A DNA stretch of 33,601 nt, taken from assembly GCA_900540335.1 (NCBI GenBank), contig UQFC01000024.1, positions 1 to 33,601 of the forward strand. Reading direction: 5' to 3'. The position numbers and the translations under genes are program-made. The notes under the pieces are model-generated. The model saw only the letters and a list, made by a program, of their open reading frames with translations. It ran no database searches and was not told the DNA's origin. Below, one piece after another: positions 21,980 through 30,966 of the stretch (its first letter is position 1; each line of letters opens with the position of its first letter). The DNA comes from an uncultured Clostridium sp. GTDB lineage: Bacteria; Bacillota; Clostridia; Lachnospirales; Lachnospiraceae.

Positions 21980-24493
21980 CTAACCCCCCCCCGAATTTTC
22001 CAGACGTTCCATGTCGCTGATAATTCTGTGATATCCCTGAATGCATACGGCTCCTTCCCGGTCTTCCGCCCGGATACCGACACACCGGACCGGAACAGTT
22101 CCTCGCTCCGGGTGCACCCACATATATTCTACCTGATAAATTTTTCCGCTCTGAATTATATTTTCCACAGTCAGATTGATATACTCCTTGTCTTCCTCCA
22201 CAATTCTGTCATACCAGTATCTGTAACATTCCTCCGGAGATACCACATCCTTTAACCCTAAAATGCGATTCATAATATCGTCCGTGTACATCTCAAACTT
22301 TCCGTTCATTTCATCAATACGGATTACCCATATGCCAAGAGCCACCTGATTCAGGAGCTTATGACTAAAACTCCAGGAAAGAATATTTTTCCTTTCTCCG
22401 CGCTGCACATATACCGGTTCGTTTTCCCATTGATACGACACGTCTTTCTTGCCCACATCTACTGCGATTTCCAGGCGCGCCACATTTCCCCGCCATGAGA
22501 TCAGTTTATCTTTTACAACAAAGTGCGTATCTAAAAATTCATTCTCTATTTCCCATGTATAGAAGCTCTCATTTTTCAGGTATTTGTTATTACAGCTTTC
22601 GCAGGGATGGTCTTTCCCGTGAAGAACCTGGTAACACTTGCGTCCTTTATAATCATAAATTCCCGTCAGCTTCCGCGCCGCCGAATTCATATAATACAGC
22701 TCATATGTAGCAAGATCGCTTACATAGACGATATCATCCATCCCCTCTACAATATTAAGCATCTCGTCCCTGCGGTATTCTTCAATAAGCGGTTTATTTT
22801 CCAGCTCTTTAATCCCGTGGAGAAACGCGTTTTCCTTCCGGAGTCTCTCCTGATACTTTTCAGAATCCTCATAAATATAGTATTCTTCAAATTCCTCTGC
22901 TGTATAGGGCTTCGCAAACAGGAATCCCTGCAGTACATCGGGCTTGAGCTTCTGTAATGCTGCCAGCTCTTCTTCCGTCTCCACGCCCTCGCAGCAGACC
23001 TGAATTCTTGCGCCGTGCGCCAGCTCTATAATATTGCTGAGCAAACGGTAATTATAGATATTGTTGTAAATCCTGTTTATAAAACAGCGGTCAATCTTCG
23101 TCTCATCCACATCAATGCTTTTCAGATAGCTGAGACTTGAATATCCTGTTCCAAAATCGTCAATGGAAATTTTGATTCCATGCCGCTTCCACTCATAGAA
23201 AATCTTATTGAAATAGCTGTAATCCTGAAGCTGCATGCTCTCTGTCACTTCCAGTGTCAGTGCGTTTCCCGGAAGTCCGGCCTCACTTAAAATATCCAGC
23301 ACCAGCTCTGTAATATTTTCCTGACGCAGCTGTACATAAGAAATATTCACACTGATATGAAAATCCGGAATATACTTTCTCCAGCGTACACATTGTTCAA
23401 CTGCTGTCCGAAGCCCCCATTCCCCGACCTTGCAGATCAGGCCGTTCTGCTCCAGAAAAGGAATAAATTCCATGGGGCTTACACTTCCCCGCCACGGCGA
23501 TTCGTATCGAAGCAATGCTTCTGCTCCATAGGTGGAGAAATCCTCCCCTTTGATCTGCGGCTGGTAGCAAAGATAAAACCCGAGAAAATCCTCCTTTACT
23601 GCCGTCTTCAGTTCATCCTGAAACTGAATCTGTTCCAGACTTTTCTGATAATCTTCAAAGGAGAAAAAAATGATTTTATCCTTTCCCTCTTTTTTCGCCC
23701 GGTCCAGTGCATTTTCCGCATATTGATAAATGATGCTGCTGTCCTCTCCGTCATCGGAATAGTAATCCACAACACCTGCTGAAATCGTGCAGTATTTCTC
23801 CAGCTCCTTTTTTAATATCCGATAAAATGCTGTTACATCTGCTCTTGTTTTCCACGGAAAATCTACCGCAAACCGATCCCCGTCCAGACGGTACAGCTTG
23901 ATAAACCGATCGGAATTCTCCTCCAGAATATTCACAATCGTTTTTAAAAGCTGATTTCCAAAGGTTCTTCCGTTCTTTACGTTGATATTTTTAAAATTAT
24001 CAATTCCGAACAACATGAGATATCCCTGAGTTTCCCTTAAACTTTTCCCCATGTTCTCCATAAATTTTTCATAATTCCACAAGCCCGTAAGATTATCCAC
24101 CTTACGGGCCATTGCCAATTCCGAAATGCTCCCCATTAAAAATGCAGGCTGGCTTTCCTTATCCTTTACAACCGTTCCCCGGCAGGAAATCCATACTTTA
24201 TTCCCCTTCTTATCCACAATCCTGTATTCCATATCATGATTGTCGATGACCTGATTTTTAATATCCCTGATATTTTGCTCCAATTGCTCCAGATCCTTCG
24301 GATATACGATCTTTGCCCACTCAGGAAGGGAAATTCCCTCCTTTCCCAAAGGCAGATCATATTTTTCACGAATCTTGTCTGCAAAATAAAGCTGATCATT
24401 GGCCAGATCATACACATATAAATAATCATCCATACTTTCATCCAGACACTGTACTGTCTGCATATAGATCTTCAGTTCTTCGTCTAAATTCAT
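21980..24493 (-). CDS. c-di-GMP phosphodiesterase, PAS-GGDEF(degenerate)-EAL-PAS-PAS
   Basis: An 837-residue cytoplasmic signalling protein. Residues 1-130 are PAS-like. A GGDEF domain covers about 130-285, but its active loop reads RLDGDRF (202-208) in place of GGDEF, so it is probably not a cyclase. The EAL domain (about 290-535) keeps the residues of active phosphodiesterases: E325-ALLR, N383, E415, DDFGTGYSS (D445, D446), K466, EGVETE (E502, E505) and QGFLFAKP. Two PAS-like domains follow (about 575-685, with HPCESC, and 710-830). ATG at 24491-24493 follows GGGGAGG. It lies 35 bases after a diguanylate cyclase gene, so the pair makes and breaks c-di-GMP. The final codons sit in a run of nine G. 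Confidence 0.92.
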   Translation of the reverse strand: MNLDEELKIYMQTVQCLDESMDDYLYVYDLANDQLYFADKIREKYDLPLGKEGISLPEWAKIVYPKDLEQLEQNIRDIKNQVIDNHDMEYRIVDKKGNKVWISCRGTVVKDKESQPAFLMGSISELAMARKVDNLTGLWNYEKFMENMGKSLRETQGYLMLFGIDNFKNINVKNGRTFGNQLLKTIVNILEENSDRFIKLYRLDGDRFAVDFPWKTRADVTAFYRILKKELEKYCTISAGVVDYYSDDGEDSSIIYQYAENALDRAKKEGKDKIIFFSFEDYQKSLEQIQFQDELKTAVKEDFLGFYLCYQPQIKGEDFSTYGAEALLRYESPWRGSVSPMEFIPFLEQNGLICKVGEWGLRTAVEQCVRWRKYIPDFHISVNISYVQLRQENITELVLDILSEAGLPGNALTLEVTESMQLQDYSYFNKIFYEWKRHGIKISIDDFGTGYSSLSYLKSIDVDETKIDRCFINRIYNNIYNYRLLSNIIELAHGARIQVCCEGVETEEELAALQKLKPDVLQGFLFAKPYTAEEFEEYYIYEDSEKYQERLRKENAFLHGIKELENKPLIEEYRRDEMLNIVEGMDDIVYVSDLATYELYYMNSAARKLTGIYDYKGRKCYQVLHGKDHPCESCNNKYLKNESFYTWEIENEFLDTHFVVKDKLISWRGNVARLEIAVDVGKKDVSYQWENEPVYVQRGERKNILSWSFSHKLLNQVALGIWVIRIDEMNGKFEMYTDDIMNRILGLKDVVSPEECYRYWYDRIVEEDKEYINLTVENIIQSGKIYQVEYMWVHPERGTVPVRCVGIRAEDREGAVCIQGYHRIISDMERLENSGGG

Positions 24494-24528
24494 TTACCCG
24501 TTCCTCCCCGTCCCGATATATCCCCGCC

Positions 24529-26385
24529 TTATCGTCCGTATATCTTAAAGCTGTTTTTCTTCTCATGCTTTACACGATAAAGTGCTTCATCTGCTCTCCG
24601 GTACATTTCACAAAAATCCATGGATGAATCCGGCACAACCACAATCCCTGCGGAAACCGTAATCTGCACAGATTTTCCGCCTGCTTCATACGTCAGCACT
24701 AATTTTCTCAAAAGGCTGTCCATATTCCGATCGAGCACTTCCTCCGGAATATTTTTCAGGAACACAAGAAATTCATCTCCCCCCAGACGGCACACGATAT
24801 CATATTGTCTGAAATGATACGTTAAAATACCTGCTACATCCTGAAGCGCCTTATCTCCCACCTGATGTCCCAGTGTATCATTCAGCGTCTTGAAATTATC
24901 AATATCCATGATCATATAGGCATGAACGCTTCCCGGATAGATTTCCTCATTCTTCAGGCAGTCCTCAATCTTCTCAATCGCACTGCTTCTGTTATACAGC
25001 CCTGTCAGGGGATCTTTATCCGCCTTTTCCCGGAGCTCCTCTTCTTCCGTAACATCCTCCAATACGCCGACACATTTCCGGATCTCTCCGTTTTTTCCTT
25101 CCAGTGTAATAATCTGAAGCCACAGATACACCTTTTTATCATCCTGCATCAATGTAATCAGGAATTCCTTCTTCGCACCGTTCTGTTCCAGACTTGCAAA
25201 GATTCCCCTGATCTGCTCCCGCACCTCTTCATCATCCGGAAGATATTTCATAAGCTCCCGCGGTGCATTGTTGATCTCTCTCGGAAACTCCCGGTTCAGC
25301 ATGGTATTTACAATAAACCGCATCTGTTTTGATTTGATCTCATAGCTGATAATGGCAAATCCTGATTTTTCTGCCGCTATCTGCACCACTTTCTCATCAA
25401 ACATCAGTTTCTCATTGAATTTCTGGATTCTCTTCCGATCCTGCCAGGAATAATATATAATCAAAAGAAACAGAAGCGCAATGACGAGAACCACCTTCAC
25501 CATCACCTCATATACATCATTTCCCAGAATATACTCAGCAAAATCCGACACTGCCGAGTAATCCAGAACCGTAACGATACACCAGTCCGTTAATTTCAAA
25601 GGAGTAAAATACAGAATCTCATGGGAAGTCCCGTCGCTGACCTCCGTATAGACCTGCTCCCCCGCCTGAATCTTCTTTCGGATAATCTCCGCAGCCTGTT
25701 CTCCCTCAATACCGCTGATTCCCTCAAAAATATTATCTTTTTTACCAATCAGACTGGAAACCTGTTTTCGGATGTAATTTCCTTCCATATCGATAATCTG
25801 GATATACTGATTTTTACCTTCCATAATCGTATCTTCATAGATGCGGAACATGGAAAGCTCCGTAACACCGTAGATCACTCCGATAAATTCTTCACTTTCC
25901 GTCAGAATCGGAACTGCCACAATACAGATCTGCTGATTGTTGAGAGATGATTGCCGAATCTCCGTTGCTGCACGTTTTTCCTTCATACAGGTCTGAAAAT
26001 ATGCCCGATCACTGATGTTCAGATGTTCTCCGTTTGTAAGATGTGCGTTTCCATCAGCATCTGCAATCCCCATTCTCTGAAATCCAATCTTCCTTTTGTT
26101 CAAGAAATTCTTCAGCCGGTATATATTCGTGTCATCACAAATATCTTCCTCCCGCAAATATTCTGCAAAACCGTACAGCGTATTCACAAGTCCTCCCAGC
26201 TGCTTCTCCACAACCGCGCTTCCCTGCATGGAAATCTCGCGCATGTTCTCTACCTGTTTATAATATACACGCTCCTGGATATCACGATCAAATTTTGACA
26301 AAGTATAACCGATAAACACTGTGATTCCTACGATAACCAGAAAAATAAAAATATATTTTCTTTTTTCTTTGTTTTTCATACGCAT
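24529..26385 (-). CDS. Membrane diguanylate cyclase with extracellular CACHE-like sensor and PAS
   Basis: A 618-residue protein. A first transmembrane helix lies at about 11-30, then an extracytoplasmic double-CACHE-like domain (about 31-290), with NISDRAYFQTCMKEK and ILYFTPLKLTDWCIVTVLD as in such sensors. A second helix (about 294-312) is followed by a PAS domain (about 330-450) and an intact GGDEF domain: DPLTGLYNR (458-466), DIDNFKTLND (494-503), GGDEF (535-539). The inhibitory site RQYD (R526, D529) lies exactly five residues before GGDEF, so product inhibition is likely. Converts two GTP to c-di-GMP in response to a small extracellular ligand, probably an amino acid or organic acid. ATG at 26385 and at 26379 are both possible; the ribosome-binding site is weak. 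Operon with the phosphodiesterase. Confidence 0.93.
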   Translation of the reverse strand: MRMKNKEKRKYIFIFLVIVGITVFIGYTLSKFDRDIQERVYYKQVENMREISMQGSAVVEKQLGGLVNTLYGFAEYLREEDICDDTNIYRLKNFLNKRKIGFQRMGIADADGNAHLTNGEHLNISDRAYFQTCMKEKRAATEIRQSSLNNQQICIVAVPILTESEEFIGVIYGVTELSMFRIYEDTIMEGKNQYIQIIDMEGNYIRKQVSSLIGKKDNIFEGISGIEGEQAAEIIRKKIQAGEQVYTEVSDGTSHEILYFTPLKLTDWCIVTVLDYSAVSDFAEYILGNDVYEVMVKVVLVIALLFLLIIYYSWQDRKRIQKFNEKLMFDEKVVQIAAEKSGFAIISYEIKSKQMRFIVNTMLNREFPREINNAPRELMKYLPDDEEVREQIRGIFASLEQNGAKKEFLITLMQDDKKVYLWLQIITLEGKNGEIRKCVGVLEDVTEEEELREKADKDPLTGLYNRSSAIEKIEDCLKNEEIYPGSVHAYMIMDIDNFKTLNDTLGHQVGDKALQDVAGILTYHFRQYDIVCRLGGDEFLVFLKNIPEEVLDRNMDSLLRKLVLTYEAGGKSVQITVSAGIVVVPDSSMDFCEMYRRADEALYRVKHEKKNSFKIYGR

Positions 26386-26423
26386 CCCGCCCTGTTGTCA
26401 TTCTTTGTTTCTTTTTCCACTAT

Positions 26424-26453
26424 ATTTTATCATTATTTGCTCTAAAAAGACAA
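26424..26453 (-). promoter_or_regulatory. Predicted promoter of the c-di-GMP operon
   Basis: Minus strand: TTGTCT (26453-26448), 18 bases, TAAAAT (26429-26424), about 40 bases before the cyclase start. The remaining bases to 26618 hold no gene; a 12-bp palindrome GAATCCGGATTC and a direct repeat ACAGGGACAG are visible there. Confidence 0.5.
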
Positions 26454-26618
26454 CCTTTTCTGCCTTTAAAAACTATTATTGGAGAAATTTCGTGAAATCA
26501 GAAAAAGAATCCGCTCCCGGGAGATCTTATCAAACAGAAACGATAAACGATCAGCCGGAATCCGGATTCTCTTCTTCAAAAAGCAAACAATAATTTTCAA
26601 AAAACAGGGACAGTTCTC

Positions 26619-27899
26619 CTACAGGGACAGCCCGCCTCTCGCCCGTGCTCTCCGGTCCATTACGGACTGAATAACAGGAACCAGGAAAATTGCCACAATT
26701 CCCCCTGCAAATCCGTTGTTATACAGATTCATTCCCCCGTAAACGATTCCCACATTCAGCGCTACGGAAGAGTGGAGGAAACCTGCGAGAACTCCTGCAA
26801 GAATGCCGAATTCTCCGGCAATAGGCGCCAGTGTTGTAGAAAGAAGAAGGGCCAGCTGTGCAGACGGATCGGTAATCGACCAGTTTTTTGCCACGCTGGC
26901 AAGGCACACCCCCACCATAACCGGAAGAATATTTCTCAGATGCTTTCCCGTGGCGCTGAAGCCTACTACTGTAAAAATGCTTCCGATGGTCGGACCGTTC
27001 AGCTCACCGCCTAAAGCAACCAGAATAAACATAGATGCCAGACCATTGACACCCATATTGATCAGAGTGGCGCTTCCGCCCTCTGTCTTGTAATAGTCTG
27101 TACCTCCCAGGCCGTAGCATTTTAAAATATTCCGGTATCCCCGCACAGCCTCCCCCCTTTCTGCAAGAACGCCGTAAAGGATCATTCCTCCAAAAAGGAC
27201 GGAAAGCAGGGTCAGAAACAGTCCGTTATTCCCTTCCGACCAGAGCAGTCTGGACTCAATGGTAATGCCGAAGGATTTAAACATGGACACAATAACCGTG
27301 GCAATAATGCCTCCCGCAAAGCCCACATTGTAAAGCGAATATCCCTTGTGGGAATAGTGAACATGGGTACACAGGGGAGGAAGCACAAAGCCGATTACCG
27401 TACCGGTAAGAATACAGAGCACCATTCTCACCGGAACCGGCAGCTCCCACATCTGCATGACCTGCGTAATAATCGGAGAAAGACTGGTCCCGTAATATCC
27501 GATATAAATATAACGGGACACTGAGGTTCTGTGATACCGGGCATAAAGAAATACACCCAGCATAATCGCCCAGATATTCAGAAGATTTTTTCCGAACAGA
27601 GAAAATCCGAACATCAGACAGGCAGAGGTGATGGTATGTCCGTCAAATTCCATCCCCAGCCCATATACAATTCCAATACTTACTAACGTCAGGATGCCGG
27701 CATTGACAAAGGCCGCTCCCACGCCTCCAATAATAAAATAATCTGTAATCAGAAAATCCGGCTCCCGGATAATCGTAATAATTCCCTGCAGAATTTCACC
27801 TGGAGGCTGCATACAGAATCCCACCAGAATAAAATATGCCGGAACAAGGGCCAGAAGCAGAAACTGTCTTTCCCGCGGCTGTGGCTTTTTTATTTTCAT
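26619..27899 (-). CDS. DUF1576-family polytopic membrane protein with internal duplication
   Basis: A 426-residue membrane protein with about ten to twelve hydrophobic segments, matching the DUF1576 family, whose function is unknown. The two halves repeat the same order of motifs. In the first: FDGHTITSACLMFGFSLFGK, then NIWAIMLGVFLYA, then YSLYNVGFAGGI. In the second: LNGPTIGSIFTVVGFSATGK, then NILPVMVGVCLA, then MNLYNNGFAGGI. Such a duplicated architecture with a conserved NxGFAGGI loop is typical of channels and transporters, so transport is a reasonable guess. ATG at 27897-27899. The uppP gene ends 53 bases upstream on the same strand, with a 6-bp hairpin in the gap. Confidence 0.82.
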   Translation of the reverse strand: MKIKKPQPRERQFLLLALVPAYFILVGFCMQPPGEILQGIITIIREPDFLITDYFIIGGVGAAFVNAGILTLVSIGIVYGLGMEFDGHTITSACLMFGFSLFGKNLLNIWAIMLGVFLYARYHRTSVSRYIYIGYYGTSLSPIITQVMQMWELPVPVRMVLCILTGTVIGFVLPPLCTHVHYSHKGYSLYNVGFAGGIIATVIVSMFKSFGITIESRLLWSEGNNGLFLTLLSVLFGGMILYGVLAERGEAVRGYRNILKCYGLGGTDYYKTEGGSATLINMGVNGLASMFILVALGGELNGPTIGSIFTVVGFSATGKHLRNILPVMVGVCLASVAKNWSITDPSAQLALLLSTTLAPIAGEFGILAGVLAGFLHSSVALNVGIVYGGMNLYNNGFAGGIVAIFLVPVIQSVMDRRARARGGLSL

Positions 27900-27952
27900 C
27901 AGCTGTCCTCTCTGTCAGTTACCCGGTTTCCGGGTGTCGCGTTTTCCAGTTA

Positions 27953-28786
27953 TTATTTCATCAATCCCACGGCCGTAAAATATGCCAGAACAATCACACC
28001 AAGAACAATGCGGTAATATCCGAAAAGCTTGAAGTTGTTTCTCCTGATATATCCCATCAAAAACTTAATGGAATAAACAGATACAAGAAATGCTACCACC
28101 ATACCGAAAATCAGATAGAATATCTCGACTCCTGTGAAATCAAAACCGAATTTCAGCATTTTCAGAAGGCTTGCGCCAAACATCACAGGAATTCCCAGGA
28201 AAAAGGAAAACTCTGCTGCCACACCACGGGAACAGCCCAGAATCATGGCGCCGAGAATCGTTGCTCCGGAACGTGAGGTTCCCGGAATCAGTGAAAGCAC
28301 CTGAAACAGTCCGATATAAAGAGCAGTCTGGTAACTGAGCTGGGCGGTTCTCTGAATGGGAAATTCTATGTACTGGTTTCTGTTTTCCAATACAATAAAC
28401 AAAACTCCGTACAGCACCAGCATGGCTGCTACCACATAGGCATTGTACAAATGGGCATCCAGCCAGTCATCCAGCAAAAGTCCGAACACTGCTGCCGGAA
28501 GACAGGCTACTGCAATCTTAATCCAGAGATGAACTGTGGCCATTTTCTGTCCCTGGGTTTTCCCTCTGTCAAAGGGATTCAGCCTGTGGAAATACAAAAC
28601 CACAACTGCCAGAATGGCTCCCAGCTGAATCACAACGCGAAACATTTTCATAAATTCTTCCGTGACATGAAGCTGGATAATCTCATCCACAAGAATCATG
28701 TGTCCGGTGCTGCTGATGGGAAGCCATTCCGTAAAGCCCTCCACGATTCCCAGCACAAGAACCTTTAAAATCTCAATAAAATCCAT
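27953..28786 (-). CDS. uppP: Undecaprenyl-diphosphatase
   Basis: Dephosphorylates undecaprenyl diphosphate to recycle the lipid carrier of peptidoglycan synthesis; overexpression gives bacitracin resistance in other species. The 277-residue integral membrane protein has the two family signatures: EGFTEWLPISSTGH near residues 16-29, and LIPGTSRSGATI near residue 160, which together form the active site. ATG at 28784-28786 follows AAAAGGAG, which lies inside the end of ung: only three bases separate the two genes, so they are co-transcribed and probably translationally coupled. Confidence 0.96.
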   Translation of the reverse strand: MDFIEILKVLVLGIVEGFTEWLPISSTGHMILVDEIIQLHVTEEFMKMFRVVIQLGAILAVVVLYFHRLNPFDRGKTQGQKMATVHLWIKIAVACLPAAVFGLLLDDWLDAHLYNAYVVAAMLVLYGVLFIVLENRNQYIEFPIQRTAQLSYQTALYIGLFQVLSLIPGTSRSGATILGAMILGCSRGVAAEFSFFLGIPVMFGASLLKMLKFGFDFTGVEIFYLIFGMVVAFLVSVYSIKFLMGYIRRNNFKLFGYYRIVLGVIVLAYFTAVGLMK

Positions 28787-28789
28787 GAG

Positions 28790-29473
28790 TTATTCTCCTT
28801 TTCTGTTTTCAATCTGCCAGTCAATCGGCGTCAGTCCGTTTTTCTCCAGATATGCATTGGTCTGGGAAAATGGCCTGCTTCCGAAAAATCCCCGGTAGGC
28901 AGACAGGGGACTGGGATGGGGCGCCTCCAGAATCAGATGTCCGGGATTCGTCAGCATCACCTTCTTTGTCTGGGCCGGCCGTCCCCACAGGATAAATACC
29001 ATCGGGCGATCCTGGTCATTTAAAATCCGGATTGCCGCATCGGTAAATTCCTCCCAGCCGATTCCCCTGTGGGAATTGGCTGCATGAGCCCGCACGGTAA
29101 GAACCGTATTCAAAAGCATTACTCCCTGCTTTGCCCATTTTACCAGATATCCATTGTCCGGTATATAGCATCCCAGATCGTCGTGAAGCTCCTGATAAAT
29201 ATTCACCAGTGACGGCGGAATCTCCACATCAGGCTTTACAGAAAAGCAGAGCCCGTGAGCCTGCCCCACATTATGGTAGGGATCCTGTCCCAGAATCACC
29301 ACCTTTACCTGAGAAAGAGGGGTGAACTCAAAGGCATTAAAAATATCATTGGCATCAGGAAAAATCTGCCTTGTCTCATATTCCCTCTTCACAGTATCAT
29401 ACAGTTTTTTGTAATATGGCTTCCTGAATTCCACGCTCAAGGGCTCCAGCCAGTCATTTGCAATGGCTCCCAT
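28790..29473 (-). CDS. ung: Uracil-DNA glycosylase
   Basis: Removes uracil from DNA as the first step of base-excision repair. The 227-residue product is a family 1 enzyme: VVILGQDPYHN carries the catalytic Asp in GQDPYH (about residue 65), and HPSPLSAYRGFFG near residue 190 is the DNA-intercalation loop with the catalytic His. Length is typical. It lies between hisF (upstream, 43 bases) and uppP (downstream, 3 bases) on the minus strand. Confidence 0.97.
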   Translation of the reverse strand: MGAIANDWLEPLSVEFRKPYYKKLYDTVKREYETRQIFPDANDIFNAFEFTPLSQVKVVILGQDPYHNVGQAHGLCFSVKPDVEIPPSLVNIYQELHDDLGCYIPDNGYLVKWAKQGVMLLNTVLTVRAHAANSHRGIGWEEFTDAAIRILNDQDRPMVFILWGRPAQTKKVMLTNPGHLILEAPHPSPLSAYRGFFGSRPFSQTNAYLEKNGLTPIDWQIENRKGE

Positions 29474-29516
29474 TTTTCATTCTCCTTTACTGCTTATCGA
29501 TTGTAAATAAATTCCC

Positions 29517-30278
29517 CTACAGGCGCACCGGGATTCCCCGTTCCCGAAGGTACGACTTCAAATCCCGAATCTCCAGCTCCTTGTAGTGAAACAAAGAAGC
29601 CGCCAGAGCCGCATCTGCGCCGCCTGCTGTAAGGGCATCGTAAAAATGCTCCTTTGTTCCTGCTCCTCCGGAGGCAATCACAGGAACGGAAACATTGCCG
29701 GCAATCAAAGCCGTCAGCTCATTGTCATATCCCGCCTTTGTTCCGTCACAGTCCATGCTGGTTAAAAGAATCTCTCCCGCGCCCATACGGTCGGCTTTCA
29801 TGGCCCATTCCACCGCATCCAGTCCCGTATCGATTCTTCCTCCGTTTTTATACACATTCCATCCGGATCCATCCTCCCGTCTTCTGGCATCAATCGCCAC
29901 CACCACACACTGGCGGCCGAACTTATCTGCCGCATCTGATATCAGCTCCGGAGTATTAATAGCAGAGGAATTAATGGAAATCTTGTCAGCTCCCTCTCTC
30001 AGCAGCCGCCTGAAATCCTCCACTGTGCGGATTCCTCCGCCTACGGTAAACGGGATAAATACGGTCTGGGCCACCCGGCGCACCATATCCACTACCGTTT
30101 CCCTGGCATCCGAAGAGGCCGTGATATCCAGAAACACCAGCTCATCTGCACCGGCTCTGTCATAGGCCGCCGCAATCTCCACCGGATCTCCTGCATCCCG
30201 CAAATTCACAAAATTGACTCCCTTAACCACTCTCCCGCCATGAACATCCAGGCAGGGAATAATCCTTTTCGTAAACAT
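29517..30278 (-). CDS. hisF: Imidazole glycerol phosphate synthase, cyclase subunit
   Basis: Forms imidazole glycerol phosphate and AICAR from PRFAR, using ammonia delivered by HisH, in histidine synthesis. The 253-residue TIM barrel starts MFTKRIIPCLDVHGGRVVKG. The catalytic aspartates are in CLDV (D11) and AIDARR (about D130). The phosphate-binding motifs VGGGIR and ASGGAG are intact. It follows hisH by 25 bases on the same strand, matching the HisH-HisF heterodimer. No other his gene is next to the pair in this window. Confidence 0.96.
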   Translation of the reverse strand: MFTKRIIPCLDVHGGRVVKGVNFVNLRDAGDPVEIAAAYDRAGADELVFLDITASSDARETVVDMVRRVAQTVFIPFTVGGGIRTVEDFRRLLREGADKISINSSAINTPELISDAADKFGRQCVVVAIDARRREDGSGWNVYKNGGRIDTGLDAVEWAMKADRMGAGEILLTSMDCDGTKAGYDNELTALIAGNVSVPVIASGGAGTKEHFYDALTAGGADAALAASLFHYKELEIRDLKSYLRERGIPVRL

Positions 30279-30303
30279 ATGCCCTTCCTCTCTTCCTTAT
30301 CCG

Positions 30304-30909
30304 TCAAAGGCTGATAAAATTTTTCAGAATCTGAAGTCCTGTATCACTGCTCTTTTCCGGATGGAACTGGCAGGCAAATACATTGTCCTTTTCTACTGCC
30401 GCATGAATCTCAACACCGTAATCTGTGCGGGCCGCTACAATCTCCGGATCCGCAGCCTCCAGATAATAGGAATGTACAAAATACACATAGGGCTCCTCTC
30501 CCAGACCGGAAAACAGTCTGGTTCCGGGACGAATCGTCAGAGAATTCCATCCCATATGCGGAATCTTAAGTCCCGGCGTATCCGGAATTCTGCGGATCTT
30601 CCCTTTTAAAATTCCCAGGCCCGGGACACCCCGGCTCTCCTCGCTTTCTTCAAACAACAGCTGAAGTCCCAGGCAGATTCCCAGAAGGGGCGTCCCCTTC
30701 TGAACCACCTGACGGATAATCCCGTCAAGTCCGTACTGCTGAAGCTTTTCCATTGCATCGCCAAAAGCTCCTACACCCGGAAGAATCACCCGGTCTGCCG
30801 CCAGAATCCTGTCTCTGTCCCTGGTGATCACAGTCTCCTCCCCCAGAGCCTGCAGCGCCTTTTCCACACTTTTTAAATTTCCTGCATCGTAATCAATAAT
30901 CGCTGTCAT
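30304..30909 (-). CDS. hisH: Imidazole glycerol phosphate synthase, glutamine amidotransferase subunit
   Basis: Hydrolyses glutamine to supply ammonia to HisF. The 201-residue class I amidotransferase has the catalytic triad residues in GICLGLQLLFEES (Cys near residue 79) and CQFHPEKSSDTGLQ (His, Glu near 180). The oxyanion region reads LPGVGAFGDAM. ATG at 30907-30909 follows GGGGAG. First of a minus-strand series hisH-hisF-ung-uppP; a 57-base gap separates it from the sirtuin-like gene upstream. Confidence 0.96.
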   Translation of the reverse strand: MTAIIDYDAGNLKSVEKALQALGEETVITRDRDRILAADRVILPGVGAFGDAMEKLQQYGLDGIIRQVVQKGTPLLGICLGLQLLFEESEESRGVPGLGILKGKIRRIPDTPGLKIPHMGWNSLTIRPGTRLFSGLGEEPYVYFVHSYYLEAADPEIVAARTDYGVEIHAAVEKDNVFACQFHPEKSSDTGLQILKNFISL

Positions 30910-30966
30910 ATTGTCTCCCCTTGTCTCTTTGGCCCGTTTGATGTCAACAGTTTATCATACTCTCCT

